Positions 22,523 to 22,536 of a stretch of DNA of 22,536 nt are shown piece after piece. This DNA is from JBJXGF01 sp046153015 (GTDB lineage: Bacteria; Actinomycetota; Acidimicrobiia; Acidimicrobiales; CAIXPF01). The stretch covers positions 1-22,536 of the forward strand of contig JBJXGF010000100.1 of NCBI GenBank assembly GCA_046153015.1. Direction: 5' to 3'. The notes beneath the pieces were generated by a model. That model made no database searches. It saw only the letters and a program-made list of their open reading frames with translations, and was not told where the DNA came from. The stretch's first letter is position 1. Every line of letters starts with the position of its first letter. The translations under genes were made by a program, and so were the position numbers.

Positions 22523-22528
22523 AGGTTA
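22523..22528 (-). promoter_or_regulatory. putative -10 box for ettA (leaderless)
   Basis: TAACCT on the minus strand, then CGCCTCTC (8 nt), then ATG at 22514. The window ends before any -35 region could be judged. Confidence 0.4.
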
Positions 22529-22536
22529 GCGGCGGG

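Overview
The window is very GC-rich, densely packed bacterial DNA with almost no AT-rich spacers. Several features point to a high-GC actinobacterium, most likely class Acidimicrobiia or a close relative. These are a NucS/EndoMS mismatch endonuclease, a luciferase-like oxidoreductase of the F420-dependent type, a geranylgeranyl-reductase-type flavoprotein, a VanW protein with peptidoglycan-binding repeats, and many starts that look leaderless (a TANNNT box 6-9 nt before the start codon). The exact taxon is an inference. I see no rRNA, tRNA, CRISPR array, prophage or insertion sequence.

Layout. 1-1274 (minus): a methyltransferase-like fragment cut by the window edge, overlapped by an LLM-class oxidoreductase. 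1497-1670 (plus): a 57-residue protein of unknown function. 1702-4539: a PAP2 phosphatase (minus), a SnoaL/NTF2-like protein (plus), a 2OG-Fe(II) oxygenase (minus) and an NAD-dependent epimerase-like protein (plus). 4558-7674 (minus): a three-gene operon of an exported NEW3/Ig-like membrane-anchored protein, an ABC ATPase and an ABC-2 permease. 7777-9294 (minus): an acyl-CoA synthetase. 9406-10841 (plus): a 73-residue helical protein and an orphan NMT1-type substrate-binding lipoprotein. 10808-13878 (minus): a VanW protein and a geranylgeranyl-reductase-family flavoprotein joined by a CTGA stop/start overlap. 14000-15770 (plus): an SDR plus MaoC hydratase pair that resembles a split peroxisomal multifunctional enzyme 2. 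15801-16460 (minus): nucS. 16483-19865 (minus): an ABC1/UbiB-type kinase-like gene and two tandem CysQ/inositol-monophosphatase paralogues. 20173-22514 (minus): ettA, a two-helix membrane protein and a small Cys/His-rich putative zinc protein.

How the genes fit together. The synthetase, the SDR and the MaoC hydratase are compatible with fatty-acid or other acyl-CoA degradation. The NEW3/ABC-2 operon looks like one export or envelope machine with an extracellular Ig-like partner. The PAP2 phosphatase, VanW protein and polyprenyl-reductase homologue are consistent with envelope and isoprenoid metabolism. NucS gives MutSL-independent mismatch repair. EttA couples translation to energy state.

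Most of this is ordinary actinobacterial chromosome. The most useful second looks are the recurrent leaderless promoter pattern, the non-ATG coupled starts (CTGA twice, TTGA once, one possible ATC start), the NEW3-ABC operon, a short SD-led leader ORF before one CysQ paralogue, and a hairpin/repeat island at 20071-20175. I found nothing that clearly amounts to a new defence or mobile system.
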